The notes under the pieces were generated by a model. It saw nothing but the letters and a program-made list of their open reading frames with translations, had not been told where the DNA came from and searched no databases. The position numbers were made by a program, and so were the translations under genes. Below, piece after piece: positions 8,934-17,050 of a DNA stretch of 64,000 bases; positions within the stretch are counted from its first letter, which is position 1; every line of letters starts with the position of its first letter. Source of the stretch: an uncultured Chitinophaga sp. (GTDB lineage Bacteria; Bacteroidota; Bacteroidia; Chitinophagales; Chitinophagaceae); assembly GCF_946479755.1 (NCBI RefSeq), contig NZ_CAMLHC010000014.1:62001-126000 (forward strand), given 5' to 3'.

Positions 8934-11900
8934 TTAAAGGGTGAGATTGATGCCTGCCTGTACGCTGCGGGGCTGCGGAGGCGTGCCGAGGTCCAGCCCC
9001 TGTACGGTTTGAATGGAGGTCACATTGGCCTCCGGGTCCGGGCCGGTGTAATTGGTCAGCAACCACAGGTTACTACCGGTCACGTACACACGCAATTGAT
9101 TCATGTGCAGCCGGCCGGTAACGTTCTTTGGTACGGTATAACTCAGGGTGACCGATTTCAGTCGCAGGAAAGAACCATCTTCGAGGAAACGGCTGTTCTG
9201 ATCGATGGTGTAATTCAGGCCATAAGCGGTGAGCCGCGGCACGTCGGTCACGTCACCGGGCTTCTGCCAGCGGTTCAGCTGATCGGCCACCAACACCCTG
9301 TTGGCATCGCGGGTACCGCCGCCTTCGCCGAAGAACTTGTTCAGGTTATACACTTCGTTTCCGTACTGAAAGGAGAAAAGCACGTTCAGGTCGAAACCTT
9401 TCCAGGAGAAAGTGTTGCTGAAGCCGCCGAAGAAGTCAGGCATCGCATTGCCCATCACCCGGCGGGCGGATACAGGAAGCTTGCCTTTCTCTGCGCCTTC
9501 AAAAATCACGTCTCCCGTTTGGGGATCTACACCCAGCTGCTTATATAGCCAGAAAGAATACATGGACGATCCTTCCTGCATGATGATCCAGTCGCGGTTG
9601 TATTGATAAACAGGCGTCGGCAGCTTTTCTATGCGGTTTTTATTGCCGGAGATGGTGAGGCTGCTCGTCCACCGCAGTGCCTTGTTCGCAATATTGACGG
9701 TATTGATGCCTATCTCATACCCTTTGTTACTGATTTCACCGGCGTTGCTGTTGAGCGAACTGAAGCCGGTCATACCGGGAACGGGCAAACGCAGTAATAC
9801 GTTGCTGGTGTATTTATAATAAATATCAGCGGTAAGACTGATCCGGCCGTCGAACAGGCCCAGGTCGATCCCGGCGTTCGTTTGACTGGTACGTTCCCAT
9901 TGCAGGTTGTTATTGGACAGCTGTTGCGGGGCCGTTCCCGGCTGATCGCCGGAACTGCCATCGGGGTAACCGAAGCCGCCGCTCCACAGTCCCTGCGAGG
10001 CGAAGTTGTCGATACCGGCCTGGTTGCCGGTCACCCCGTAACTGGCCCTGATTTTAAGGTCGCTGATACGGGAATTGTTTTTCAGGAACGCTTCTTCTTT
10101 CACGCGCCAGGAGGCGCCCACCGCGGGAAAATAACCCCACCGGGTATCCTTCCCGAACTTGGACGAGCCATCTGCCCTGATGCTGGCCTCGAGGTAATAT
10201 TTACCGGCGTAGTTATAATCGATCCGGGAGAAAAACGAAGCAAGGTTCACTTTTGTCCATGTCTGGTTGGAAGTACGTGTAGCCGCTGCCGATATATCCT
10301 TGTAGGCATTGCTGGCGAAGCCGGTGCCCTGTGCCGAGGTGAGTGCAATGGTGTTGCTTTGCAGGGTATTGCCCACCAGCACGCCCAGGAAGTGGCTGGT
10401 CCCCAGCCGTTTTTTATAGGATAATGTCTGTTCGTTGATCCAGGCGGTGTTCTGTGTGATGGCTGAAGTGGCCAGCCCGTTGGTAGGCGCAGATCCCAGC
10501 TGGGTGAAGTTATTCCAGTATTCCGATTCGTTGTAGTTATTATAGTCCAGGCTGAAAGTGCTGCGGAACTTGAGATCAGGCAGGATGGCGGCATCGAGGT
10601 AGATATTACCGATGTAACGCAGACTGGTAGTGTTCACATCGTAGTTGTTGATGAGCACCTGCACGTTGTCGAAACCGGCCCATCTGGCGGGCGTACCGTC
10701 TGCGTTGAATTCCGGCAGATAGGTAGGGGTATGCAGCGCTGCCTGTAGCAGGCCACCCTGCGGGCCATCGCCGGCACGGCCCTGGTTGCGGTAACTGCGG
10801 GAGAAACTGTTGCTGGTCCCCACGCTGATGCGATCGTTCACGCGCTGGTCCAGGTTGAGTTTGAAATTCACCCGGTCGAATGACATCGGTCGCAGGATGG
10901 ATTCCTGTTTAGAAAAACCGCCGCCGATGTAATATTTCGTTTCCTTACTGCCGCCCGACAACGAGAGGTTATAGTTCTGTAATCCGGCGTGGCGGAAGAT
11001 TTCTCCCAGCCGGTCATACGTCTGTTGTTCGGAGGGCAGCCCGCGGGGCGCTGGTGTGGCTTCCGGACGGTCTGTTTTAGCACGGAACGGCTCTACCGCA
11101 TATTTTTTTCTGCCGGCCTCATCTCCGAGCGCTACGGCATCTGCATAAGAGTTGCGATAGAATTCGTTGATCAGTTCCGCGTGCTGCGGTCCGGTGGTCA
11201 GGTCCCAGAGCTGGGGCGCCCAGGCCACGCCGCCCGACACATCTACATTCAGACGGGATTTGGTATTGTAGTTTCCTCTTTTGGTGGTGACGATCACCAC
11301 GCCATTGGCGCCGCGGGAGCCGTAAATGGCCGTAGCGCTGGCATCTTTCAGCACCTCTATATTTTCGATGTCCGCCGGGTTGAGATCGGCCAGCACGGAG
11401 GCACTGCGGCCGCCGGTGTTGACGGTCTGCAGGTTGGTGTTGTTGATAAACACGCCGTCTACAATATAAAGCGGGTTGTTGTCCGCATTGATAGAGGTGG
11501 TGCCTCTTACGCGAACAAATACGCCATCGCCGGGAACGCCGGTGTTGGAGTTGATCTGCACGCCGGCGGCGCGGCCCTGTAGCTGTGCATCGAAGCTGGC
11601 CACCGGTACGTTGGCCACGTCTGCGCCTTTAACGGATGAAATAGCGCTGGTGAGGTCGCGGCGTTTCTGCGTGCCGTAACCAACTACCACTACATCGTTC
11701 AATTGCTGGGAAAGCTCTGCCATCGCGATGTTGCCGGCATTGGACTTGTCCACGTATATCTCTTTCAACTGGTAACCCAATGCGGAGATCTGGTAAATTA
11801 CCGGTACTTTCTGGCCGGTACGGAAGAAAAAATCTCCCTGCCGGTTGGTCTGTACCTCGTGGGTGGTCCCTTTAATGTGTACAATGGCTCCCTCCAGCGG

Positions 11901-12056
11901 CTGTGATGTTTTTGCGTCGATGATTTTTCCGGAGAGCGAGATGTTGTGCTGTACCACAACACCCGATTTAGGTAAGAGCGTGTCCCTTCCCTGCTGCTGC
12001 GCCGGGGAAAGAAAGGGCAACAGCAGGCCTAAACTGCTTGCAATAGCAATTTTCAT
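8934..12056 (-). CDS. SusC/RagA-family TonB-dependent outer-membrane transporter
   Basis: The 1040-residue protein has a signal peptide (cut near SPAQ, residue 19), a carboxypeptidase-like beta-sandwich (about 40-120), the family hallmark VVVVGYGTQKRRDLT at the plug start, a plug with NNPLYIVDG and ATAIYGSRGANGVVIVTTK, and a 22-strand-type barrel ending in a short beta signal (VQAGINLTL). It is the first gene of the seven-gene unit and should import the operon's substrate using TonB energy. The Q-rich mature N-terminus carries no STN domain, so there is no sign of direct anti-sigma signalling; control is more likely at the palindrome about 300 bases upstream. Confidence 0.95.
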   Translation of the reverse strand: MKIAIASSLGLLLPFLSPAQQQGRDTLLPKSGVVVQHNISLSGKIIDAKTSQPLEGAIVHIKGTTHEVQTNRQGDFFFRTGQKVPVIYQISALGYQLKEIYVDKSNAGNIAMAELSQQLNDVVVVGYGTQKRRDLTSAISSVKGADVANVPVASFDAQLQGRAAGVQINSNTGVPGDGVFVRVRGTTSINADNNPLYIVDGVFINNTNLQTVNTGGRSASVLADLNPADIENIEVLKDASATAIYGSRGANGVVIVTTKRGNYNTKSRLNVDVSGGVAWAPQLWDLTTGPQHAELINEFYRNSYADAVALGDEAGRKKYAVEPFRAKTDRPEATPAPRGLPSEQQTYDRLGEIFRHAGLQNYNLSLSGGSKETKYYIGGGFSKQESILRPMSFDRVNFKLNLDQRVNDRISVGTSNSFSRSYRNQGRAGDGPQGGLLQAALHTPTYLPEFNADGTPARWAGFDNVQVLINNYDVNTTSLRYIGNIYLDAAILPDLKFRSTFSLDYNNYNESEYWNNFTQLGSAPTNGLATSAITQNTAWINEQTLSYKKRLGTSHFLGVLVGNTLQSNTIALTSAQGTGFASNAYKDISAAATRTSNQTWTKVNLASFFSRIDYNYAGKYYLEASIRADGSSKFGKDTRWGYFPAVGASWRVKEEAFLKNNSRISDLKIRASYGVTGNQAGIDNFASQGLWSGGFGYPDGSSGDQPGTAPQQLSNNNLQWERTSQTNAGIDLGLFDGRISLTADIYYKYTSNVLLRLPVPGMTGFSSLNSNAGEISNKGYEIGINTVNIANKALRWTSSLTISGNKNRIEKLPTPVYQYNRDWIIMQEGSSMYSFWLYKQLGVDPQTGDVIFEGAEKGKLPVSARRVMGNAMPDFFGGFSNTFSWKGFDLNVLFSFQYGNEVYNLNKFFGEGGGTRDANRVLVADQLNRWQKPGDVTDVPRLTAYGLNYTIDQNSRFLEDGSFLRLKSVTLSYTVPKNVTGRLHMNQLRVYVTGSNLWLLTNYTGPDPEANVTSIQTVQGLDLGTPPQPRSVQAGINLTL

Positions 12057-12084
12057 TATCTTTACTTTGGTATGAATAAAATAA

Positions 12085-12176
12085 GGCCGGTGCCAGTATT
12101 CACATACTGCACTGTAAAATGTCCCACAGCCTTGTTTGCCAGCCGGAACTGCTCCAACAGTTCCGGCTTTTTATTT
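12085..12176 (+). ncRNA. Candidate antisense small RNA opposite the susC leader
   Basis: On the strand opposite susC, within its leader, lies a small hairpin (CAGTAT, loop TCAC, ATACTG; 12094-12109) and then an intrinsic terminator. A terminator pointing away from susC with no protein gene before it suggests a short RNA antisense to the susC leader. Antisense RNAs at Sus loci are known in Bacteroides. I could not place a confident promoter, so the 5' end is a guess. Confidence 0.35.
12141..12176 (+). terminator. Intrinsic terminator in the susC leader, plus strand
   Basis: An 11-base-pair perfect stem (AGCCGGAACTG / CAGTTCCGGCT, loop of 6) is followed by TTTTTATTT. On the susC strand the same stem would form a leader hairpin without a following T run, but flanked by AATAAAA upstream. 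Confidence 0.7.
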
Positions 12177-12362
12177 CTTAATCTGAAATAGATTTAACAA
12201 CATCGGAAAACCGGGAAGGCTGATAAATCGCTTGATAAATAATGTATCATGGTGATTCCTGGTTGAGAACTTACGCTTGAAGGGCTATGCACGGTGGATG
12301 AAAGTTGATCCAAAGTGGCATACAGAAACGTGCCAGGGTACAATAATACAATATTTTTTCAC

Positions 12363-12387
12363 AAAGTCTACTAAAATTGTAGACTTT
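12363..12387 (-). promoter_or_regulatory. Palindromic operator overlapping the likely susC operon promoter
   Basis: Two 9-base arms, AAAGTCTAC and GTAGACTTT, form a perfect inverted repeat around 7 central bases. On the susC strand the right arm contains TAGACTTTG, a near match to the -7 box TAnnTTTG, and TTTG lies 18 bases before it, so a bound regulator would block RNA polymerase. It is 306 bases from the susC start. The rest of the 12057-12489 gap holds the antisense RNA candidate and the GNAT gene terminator. Confidence 0.6.
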
Positions 12388-12430
12388 ACAAAAAAATATC
12401 ATCGCCCACTAACGGGCAGGGCTATAGCTT

Positions 12431-12468
12431 AAAATAAAAAGCCTGAAGCACAGCAAATGCTTCAGGCT
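12431..12468 (-). terminator. Terminator of the GNAT gene
   Basis: On the minus strand, an 11-base-pair perfect stem (AGCCTGAAGCA / TGCTTCAGGCT, loop of 7) is followed by TTTTATTTT, 21 bases after the acetyltransferase stop codon. Confidence 0.85.
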
Positions 12469-12489
12469 TGTACTGGTATCCGGAAAAAC

Positions 12490-13011
12490 TTATGGCAGCG
12501 GCTTTTTCATCATAATATCGGTCTGCTCGTCCTCTCCCATTCTGAAGATATGCTGATCGAACGCCACGAAACCGTTCTTCTCGTAAAACCGGATGGCCCG
12601 GGGATTGCGTTCCCATACGCCCAGCCAGAGATAGGACTTCGCAAGCGCCTGCGCCGTCTCCAGCGCTTTTTCATATAGTAGTTGCCCTACTTTTTTGCCA
12701 TGGTAATCGCTGCTTACATAGATACGTTCTATTTCAAGGGCGGAGGCATCCTGTGCTTCTGTCTGCGCAGTGCCGGTATTCAGTTTCAGGTAACCGACCG
12801 GCTTCGTTCCTTCCATCGCCACAAAAAAGAAGGACTCAGGGTTGTTCAGCTCACCGCGGACCTTTGCATCGCTAAAACTTTCTTCCAGGTATTTTTCCAT
12901 GTTGGCCGCCGTATTGTGCGGTGCAAAAGTTTCGAAAAAGGTTTGTCGCCCGATCTGCTGGATAATGGCCAGGTCATCCGCTGTAGCTTTTCTGATAGTG
13001 ATTCCGTCCAT
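12490..13011 (-). CDS. GNAT-family N-acetyltransferase
   Basis: The 173-residue protein has the full GNAT fold: ITIRKATADDLAII at the N-terminus, ERIYVSSDYHGKKVGQLL (acetyl-CoA-binding loop, residues about 90-107) and the late WLGVWERNPRAIRFYEKNGF signature of single-domain GNATs. I chose the ATG at 13011 because a consensus -7 box lies just upstream at 13032-13039, which would put the in-frame ATG at 13032 outside the transcript. It is a single-gene unit with its own terminator. The acetyl acceptor is unknown. Confidence 0.88.
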   Translation of the reverse strand: MDGITIRKATADDLAIIQQIGRQTFFETFAPHNTAANMEKYLEESFSDAKVRGELNNPESFFFVAMEGTKPVGYLKLNTGTAQTEAQDASALEIERIYVSSDYHGKKVGQLLYEKALETAQALAKSYLWLGVWERNPRAIRFYEKNGFVAFDQHIFRMGEDEQTDIMMKKPLP

Positions 13012-13031
13012 GTTGTATACATTATAGACCA

Positions 13032-13039
13032 CAAATATA
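13032..13039 (-). promoter_or_regulatory. -7 box of the GNAT gene
   Basis: The minus strand reads TATATTTG, an exact TAnnTTTG match, 20 bases before the chosen ATG. It decides the start codon of the acetyltransferase. Confidence 0.6.
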
Positions 13040-13177
13040 CCACCGTACCGGCGGACACCGATAGCCCGGTTTTCATAAAATTAAGGATCCACTTTAAAAA
13101 TAAAGCTGGCCCCTGCTGACATATGGTTGTCACTTGCCGGTTATTTCTTTGTAATCACAAACAGAACGATTAACTTA

Positions 13178-14245
13178 ATGATGATGAATACCTTTGATAT
13201 CACCCAACAACGATTAAGGCAGCAATGCCTGATAACACCGCAGCACAGCCGCCCCGGTGAACTGGTTTCCTGGATGGGCGCCGTGCAGGCGCAGGATTAC
13301 GGCGCCGCAAAATGGGCCATCGGGCAACGGCTCACCGGCGCTACGGACACCTCCATCGACGATGCGATGGCCAACTGGGAAATCATCCGCACGCACGTGT
13401 TGCGCCCTACCTGGCATTTCGTATCGCCGGCAGACATCCGCTGGATGCTGAAGCTGACGGCTCCCAGGATCAAAGCGTTCTGTGCGTATAACGATAACCG
13501 TTGGGGGATCACCAAAGCGATCATCACCAAAAGCCAGAAAGTACTCGAAAAGCAGCTGCGCAACAAACAACAGCTAACCCGGCTCCAGCTGGGACCTGCC
13601 CTGCAAAAGGCCGGCATCGTTACAGACGAATACCGCCTCGGCTCCCTGCTGGCCCACGCGGAACTGGACGGATTGATCTGCAGCGGACCACGGCACGGCA
13701 AACAGTTTACCTATGTCTTGCTGGAAGAACATGTACCGGCGGCCGCCCCGCTTTCCAAAGCCGAATCGCTGGCCACGCTGGCGCAACGGTATTTCGACAG
13801 CCACGGTCCTGCTACGTTGCAGGACTTCGCGTGGTGGTCCGGACTGACGGTGACAGAAGCAAAAAGCGGACTGGAATCGGTGAAAGGGCAGCTCGTGGCC
13901 GTGGAAGCAGATGGCAAAACCTACTGGATGTCGCCGGCGAACAGCGCTAAAGTCCCGTCCTCCGTGTTCCTCCTGCCCGCTTTCGATGAGTTCACCGTCG
14001 CTTATAAAAAGAGAGACATACAGCAACTGCGTATCGACGGCCAGCTCGCGCCCATGGCCAGCCTCGGTCCGGTCATCGTGGCCGATGGACAAATCACCGG
14101 CACCTGGAAACGGACCGTCAACAAGAAAGACATCTCCCTGGAACTGCAACACATCTACCCATTGAAAAAAACACAACAGGCCGCCCTGAAAAAAGCCATT
14201 CAGCAATACAGCGCTTTCAGCGGCCTTCCCGTCGTAATAAAATAG
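13178..14245 (+). CDS. Winged-helix AlkZ/YcaQ-like DNA glycosylase family protein
   Basis: The 355-residue protein belongs to the HTH_42 superfamily of tandem winged-helix proteins that includes the interstrand-crosslink glycosylases AlkZ and YcaQ. Near the N-terminus MGAVQAQDYGAAKWAIGQRL carries a Q-A-Q motif in the place of the catalytic QxQ/QxD pair. RPTWHFVSPADIRWML and FLLPAFDEFTVAYKKR are typical of the family. The three ATGs at 13178-13186 are the first starts in a plausible position; the frame upstream begins only with TTG. Whether this member excises alkylated bases is not shown. It stands alone and downstream of a divergent GNAT gene. Confidence 0.8.
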   Translation: MMMNTFDITQQRLRQQCLITPQHSRPGELVSWMGAVQAQDYGAAKWAIGQRLTGATDTSIDDAMANWEIIRTHVLRPTWHFVSPADIRWMLKLTAPRIKAFCAYNDNRWGITKAIITKSQKVLEKQLRNKQQLTRLQLGPALQKAGIVTDEYRLGSLLAHAELDGLICSGPRHGKQFTYVLLEEHVPAAAPLSKAESLATLAQRYFDSHGPATLQDFAWWSGLTVTEAKSGLESVKGQLVAVEADGKTYWMSPANSAKVPSSVFLLPAFDEFTVAYKKRDIQQLRIDGQLAPMASLGPVIVADGQITGTWKRTVNKKDISLELQHIYPLKKTQQAALKKAIQQYSAFSGLPVVIK

Positions 14246-14348
14246 TTCCCTTTTGTCCTATCCCCACGACTGCTGACGGGCATCCTGCTAAATAGCATCC
14301 TTCCGGGCAAATCCATCACGGCCCGTTCAAAAAATAAATTTTAAAAAA

Positions 14349-14395
14349 GAACGATCATTCTTTTATATTTGCATTATAAAAACGAACGATCATTC
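14349..14395 (+). promoter_or_regulatory. Two identical operators flanking a TATATTTG -7 box
   Basis: The 12-mer GAACGATCATTC, itself a 10-of-12 palindrome, occurs at 14349-14360 and again at 14384-14395. Between them lies TATATTTG (14364-14371), an exact -7 box, so transcription would start at or inside the second copy. A dimeric regulator bound to both would close the promoter. The downstream winged-helix gene is the obvious candidate. Confidence 0.65.
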
Positions 14396-14413
14396 TTTTT
14401 AAAACGCAACAAA

Positions 14414-14788
14414 ATGACACTCAATCATTTAAACCTGACCGTCAACAATGTGCCCGATGCTGCCCATTTCTTCCAAACGTATCTAGGTTTCACCATAGCC
14501 GATGATCAGCAGCCCAACGACGCGATGGCCATACTTACCGGCCCCGATGGTTTTTTACTGGTGCTCATGCACAACCGCTTCAATGAAAACGGTAATTCCG
14601 CCTACCCCGATTCCTTTCATATCGGTTTTTACCTGCCGGACCAGGCAGCCGTGCATCACACCTGGCAACAACTGCATGACGGCGGTATTGCCCTCACCGA
14701 AACGCCGCGGCGCATCCGTAAGACCTTTGGGTTTTACTTCCAATACGACAACATCTTAATCGAAATCACCACCGCCAGCAAAGACTAA
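14414..14788 (+). CDS. VOC/glyoxalase-fold protein
   Basis: The 124-residue protein has the vicinal-oxygen-chelate layout in one module pair: LNHLNLTVNNVPDAAHFFQTYLGF at the start and GFYFQYDNILIEI at the end. The metal-binding positions His (HLN) and Glu (IEI) are present. VOC proteins include glyoxalases, dioxygenases and antibiotic-binding proteins, so the reaction is open. The ATG at 14414 is used because it follows the promoter and starts the conserved fold. The gene is followed after 3 bases by a winged-helix regulator, so the pair is an operon. Confidence 0.85.
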   Translation: MTLNHLNLTVNNVPDAAHFFQTYLGFTIADDQQPNDAMAILTGPDGFLLVLMHNRFNENGNSAYPDSFHIGFYLPDQAAVHHTWQQLHDGGIALTETPRRIRKTFGFYFQYDNILIEITTASKD

Positions 14789-14791
14789 CAC

Positions 14792-15217
14792 ATGCAATCC
14801 TTCAAGCCTATCGGCTGGTATCTGAAAGAAGCAGACAGCCTGATCACCGCCGCCTTCAACAATGCTTTTGAAAGCTTTGGCCTCACCCGCTTTCACTGGC
14901 AACTGCTGAGAAACATCGCGGATAACGGAGAAATATATACGAAAGACTACTACCCGCAGGTAGCGCGGTTCATCACACCGGAAACGTTTCAGGCGATCAT
15001 CACGTCCCTGGCGGACAGAGACTGGATCAGCATGCGCCATGACACCTGCCGTTTTACCGCTTCCGGTGTGGATGTATTCGTGGAAATAGAAGAGAAACAA
15101 AAGCACATCCGGGAAAAGATGCTGGAAGGCACCGGTCCGGAAGACTATGCCCACACCCTGCTTTTCCTGGACAGGATTATTCAGAACTTAAGAACGCTCC
15201 CACAGGTCCAGCCATAA
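14792..15217 (+). CDS. MarR-like winged-helix transcriptional regulator
   Basis: The 141-residue protein looks like a small winged-helix dimer: helices at the N-terminus (KEADSLITAAFNNAFESFGLTRFHWQLLRNIADNG), a recognition-helix region (TPETFQAIITSLADRDWI), a wing (DTCRFTASG) and a C-terminal dimerisation helix. It probably controls its own operon through the repeated GAACGATCATTC sites. Its 3' end overlaps the convergent NTF2-like gene by 30 bases. Ligand unknown; the MarR label is by architecture, since classic MarR motifs are weak. Confidence 0.7.
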   Translation: MQSFKPIGWYLKEADSLITAAFNNAFESFGLTRFHWQLLRNIADNGEIYTKDYYPQVARFITPETFQAIITSLADRDWISMRHDTCRFTASGVDVFVEIEEKQKHIREKMLEGTGPEDYAHTLLFLDRIIQNLRTLPQVQP

Positions 15218-15565
15218 CATGCGGTCCCCGTCACGGACGAACACCGCACTGGAGTGACGGGTATTTCGCCCTTCGCCGTTATCCTGGATTTCTGTATAAG
15301 TCAGCAGTACATGATAATCGGTGGCATATCCCTGTATATCCTTCAAGGCTACACGCATTTGGGGAAACCGGCCAAACACCTGCGGCAACCATGCCTCCAG
15401 GTCGACCATGTTTCGCCGGCTGCCATCAGGCGATATCATCCTGAAATCGGAACTGAAATTGTCCAGTATACCGGTAATGGTTACACGCTCATTGCCCTGA
15501 AACCAACCCTCGATCTGTTCACAGAAACGGGTAACTTCTTCTTTTGCTTTGCTAAGATTGTCCAT
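15188..15565 (-). CDS. NTF2/SnoaL-like domain protein
   Basis: The 125-residue protein has the cone-shaped NTF2 fold pattern: an N-terminal helix pair, FSSDFRMISPDGSRRNMVDLEAWLPQVFG, and a C-terminal sheet (HVLLTYTEIQ, RHSSAVFVRDGDRMLWLDLWE). Such proteins are small-molecule isomerases, cyclases or binding proteins; no catalytic residue can be named. It overlaps the start of its upstream neighbour, the MFS gene stop, by 14 bases and is therefore translated from the same message. Confidence 0.75.
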   Translation of the reverse strand: MDNLSKAKEEVTRFCEQIEGWFQGNERVTITGILDNFSSDFRMISPDGSRRNMVDLEAWLPQVFGRFPQMRVALKDIQGYATDYHVLLTYTEIQDNGEGRNTRHSSAVFVRDGDRMLWLDLWERS

Positions 15566-16961
15566 ATATTACTTTTTGATTTTTTGAAGATGATTTCAGG
15601 GAGATGACCAACACGAGCCCTGCTACCTGTAAGGCGGCCAGGATACCCAAAGTGATGCCCACCGCTACCGGTGCAGCATAAACATCCAGCAGCGCAAAGA
15701 ACAATGTTCCCAGCAAAGCCACGCTCATCACGCCTCCTACCTGGATGGCCGTACTCACGATACCTGCCGCCTGTCCCGCTACCGATATCCCTATTTCCGC
15801 CAGGATGATACGCATCATGGAAGGCATCACCATACCGTGACCGATACCTGCCAAAAACAATCCGGTCTGCACCATCGTTCCCGGCTCCGGTGATACCCAG
15901 ATGCCCGTCACTACCAGCAGAAATCCCGTTGCCAGCAGCCCCTGGCCCAGGCTGACGATGTATACGCCCATCCGTTTTGCCAGCAACGGGCTGATCAACG
16001 GCCCGGTAAAGAATCCGGCAGCATACGGCAGTATGGCCAATCCAGCAGAAAGTACGTCCAGGTGCAGCTCATGCTGCAGATAATACGGAAATACCAGGAA
16101 AAATGCCGCCGTATGATTATACAGGTAGATGATCACCAGGCCGTTCACGAAGTGTTTGTCGCGGAACAAAGGCAGATGAATTAAAGGCGCACGGCCCTGT
16201 TGCAACGTATACCGCTCCGTGTAGATAAAACATACACCTGCCGCTACCGATGCCAGCAAACAGCCGAATATCCACACCGGCCAATGCGCTTCCCGGCCCA
16301 TGATCACCGGGTAGATAAACAATCCCAGCGCCAGCGTGATCAGTAACATCCCTGGCATATCCAGCCGCTGCCGCACCGGCGGACGGTTCTCTTTCAGCAT
16401 ACACAGGCCGGCAACAGTGGTAATCACGCCCACTGGTATGTTAATCATAAATACACTCTGCCATGTCCAGCCCCAAATCCCTGCTTCAATCAAAATACCG
16501 CCCAGCAGTTGCCCGCCAATGGCTGCCAGTCCGAATACCGAACCAAATATCCCCATGGCCAGCGGCTGTTCCTTCGCCGGAAAGATCAACCGGATGGTCG
16601 ATAACACCTGCGGCGCCAGCATCGCCGCCGACAATCCCTGTACTACCCGCGCTGCTATCAGTACCCGGATATCCCCCGCCATCGCACAAATGCCCGATGT
16701 CAGCGTGAACATGATCATCCCTGATAAAAAAACACGCTTGCGCCCATAAATATCCCCCAACCGGCCGCCTGTCACCACAAACACCGCATACGCGGCCCCA
16801 TAACCGGCTACCACCAGCTGCAAAGCACCGTCTGAAGCCCCAAGACTGGTTTTAATAGCCGGCAATGCGACATTCACAATAAAAAAATCCAACGGCGACA
16901 AAAACGCACCCATACATAACACCGCCAGTGCCCACCAGCGGCGGCTTTCCATTGCTTCCAT
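15552..16961 (-). CDS. MFS transporter, DHA2 (EmrB/QacA-like) family
   Basis: The 469-residue protein has about 14 hydrophobic segments. Motif A after helix 2 reads GGRLGDIYGRKRVFLSG, and the N-terminus SPLDFFIVNVALPAI carries the D1 signature of DHA2 drug/proton antiporters (LDFFIVNVALP). It should export an amphiphilic compound across the inner membrane. It is divergent from an AraC gene across 89 bases and overlaps the NTF2-like gene downstream, so AraC-controlled efflux plus a small binding or modifying protein is the likely logic. A second DHA2 transporter, under TetR control, lies at 60.6 kb. Confidence 0.9.
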   Translation of the reverse strand: MEAMESRRWWALAVLCMGAFLSPLDFFIVNVALPAIKTSLGASDGALQLVVAGYGAAYAVFVVTGGRLGDIYGRKRVFLSGMIMFTLTSGICAMAGDIRVLIAARVVQGLSAAMLAPQVLSTIRLIFPAKEQPLAMGIFGSVFGLAAIGGQLLGGILIEAGIWGWTWQSVFMINIPVGVITTVAGLCMLKENRPPVRQRLDMPGMLLITLALGLFIYPVIMGREAHWPVWIFGCLLASVAAGVCFIYTERYTLQQGRAPLIHLPLFRDKHFVNGLVIIYLYNHTAAFFLVFPYYLQHELHLDVLSAGLAILPYAAGFFTGPLISPLLAKRMGVYIVSLGQGLLATGFLLVVTGIWVSPEPGTMVQTGLFLAGIGHGMVMPSMMRIILAEIGISVAGQAAGIVSTAIQVGGVMSVALLGTLFFALLDVYAAPVAVGITLGILAALQVAGLVLVISLKSSSKNQKVIYGQS

Positions 16962-17038
16962 AAAATTCCCTGCTTTTATGGCTGCAAAGAAAAACCCATT
17001 TGTACAATAAAAAATTGCACTTTAACAGGTTTTGCCAG

Positions 17039-17046
17039 TACTTTTG
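17039..17046 (+). promoter_or_regulatory. -7 box immediately before the AraC gene
   Basis: TACTTTTG matches TAnnTTTG, and TTG lies 21 bases before it. Only 4 bases separate it from the ATG, so the transcript would begin at about the start codon. Confidence 0.5.
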
Positions 17047-17050
17047 CTCC

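Noticed and set aside
12431..12468. Riboswitch-like leader hairpin
   Set aside because: The hairpin has a T run on the minus strand right after the GNAT stop codon and is a plain terminator.
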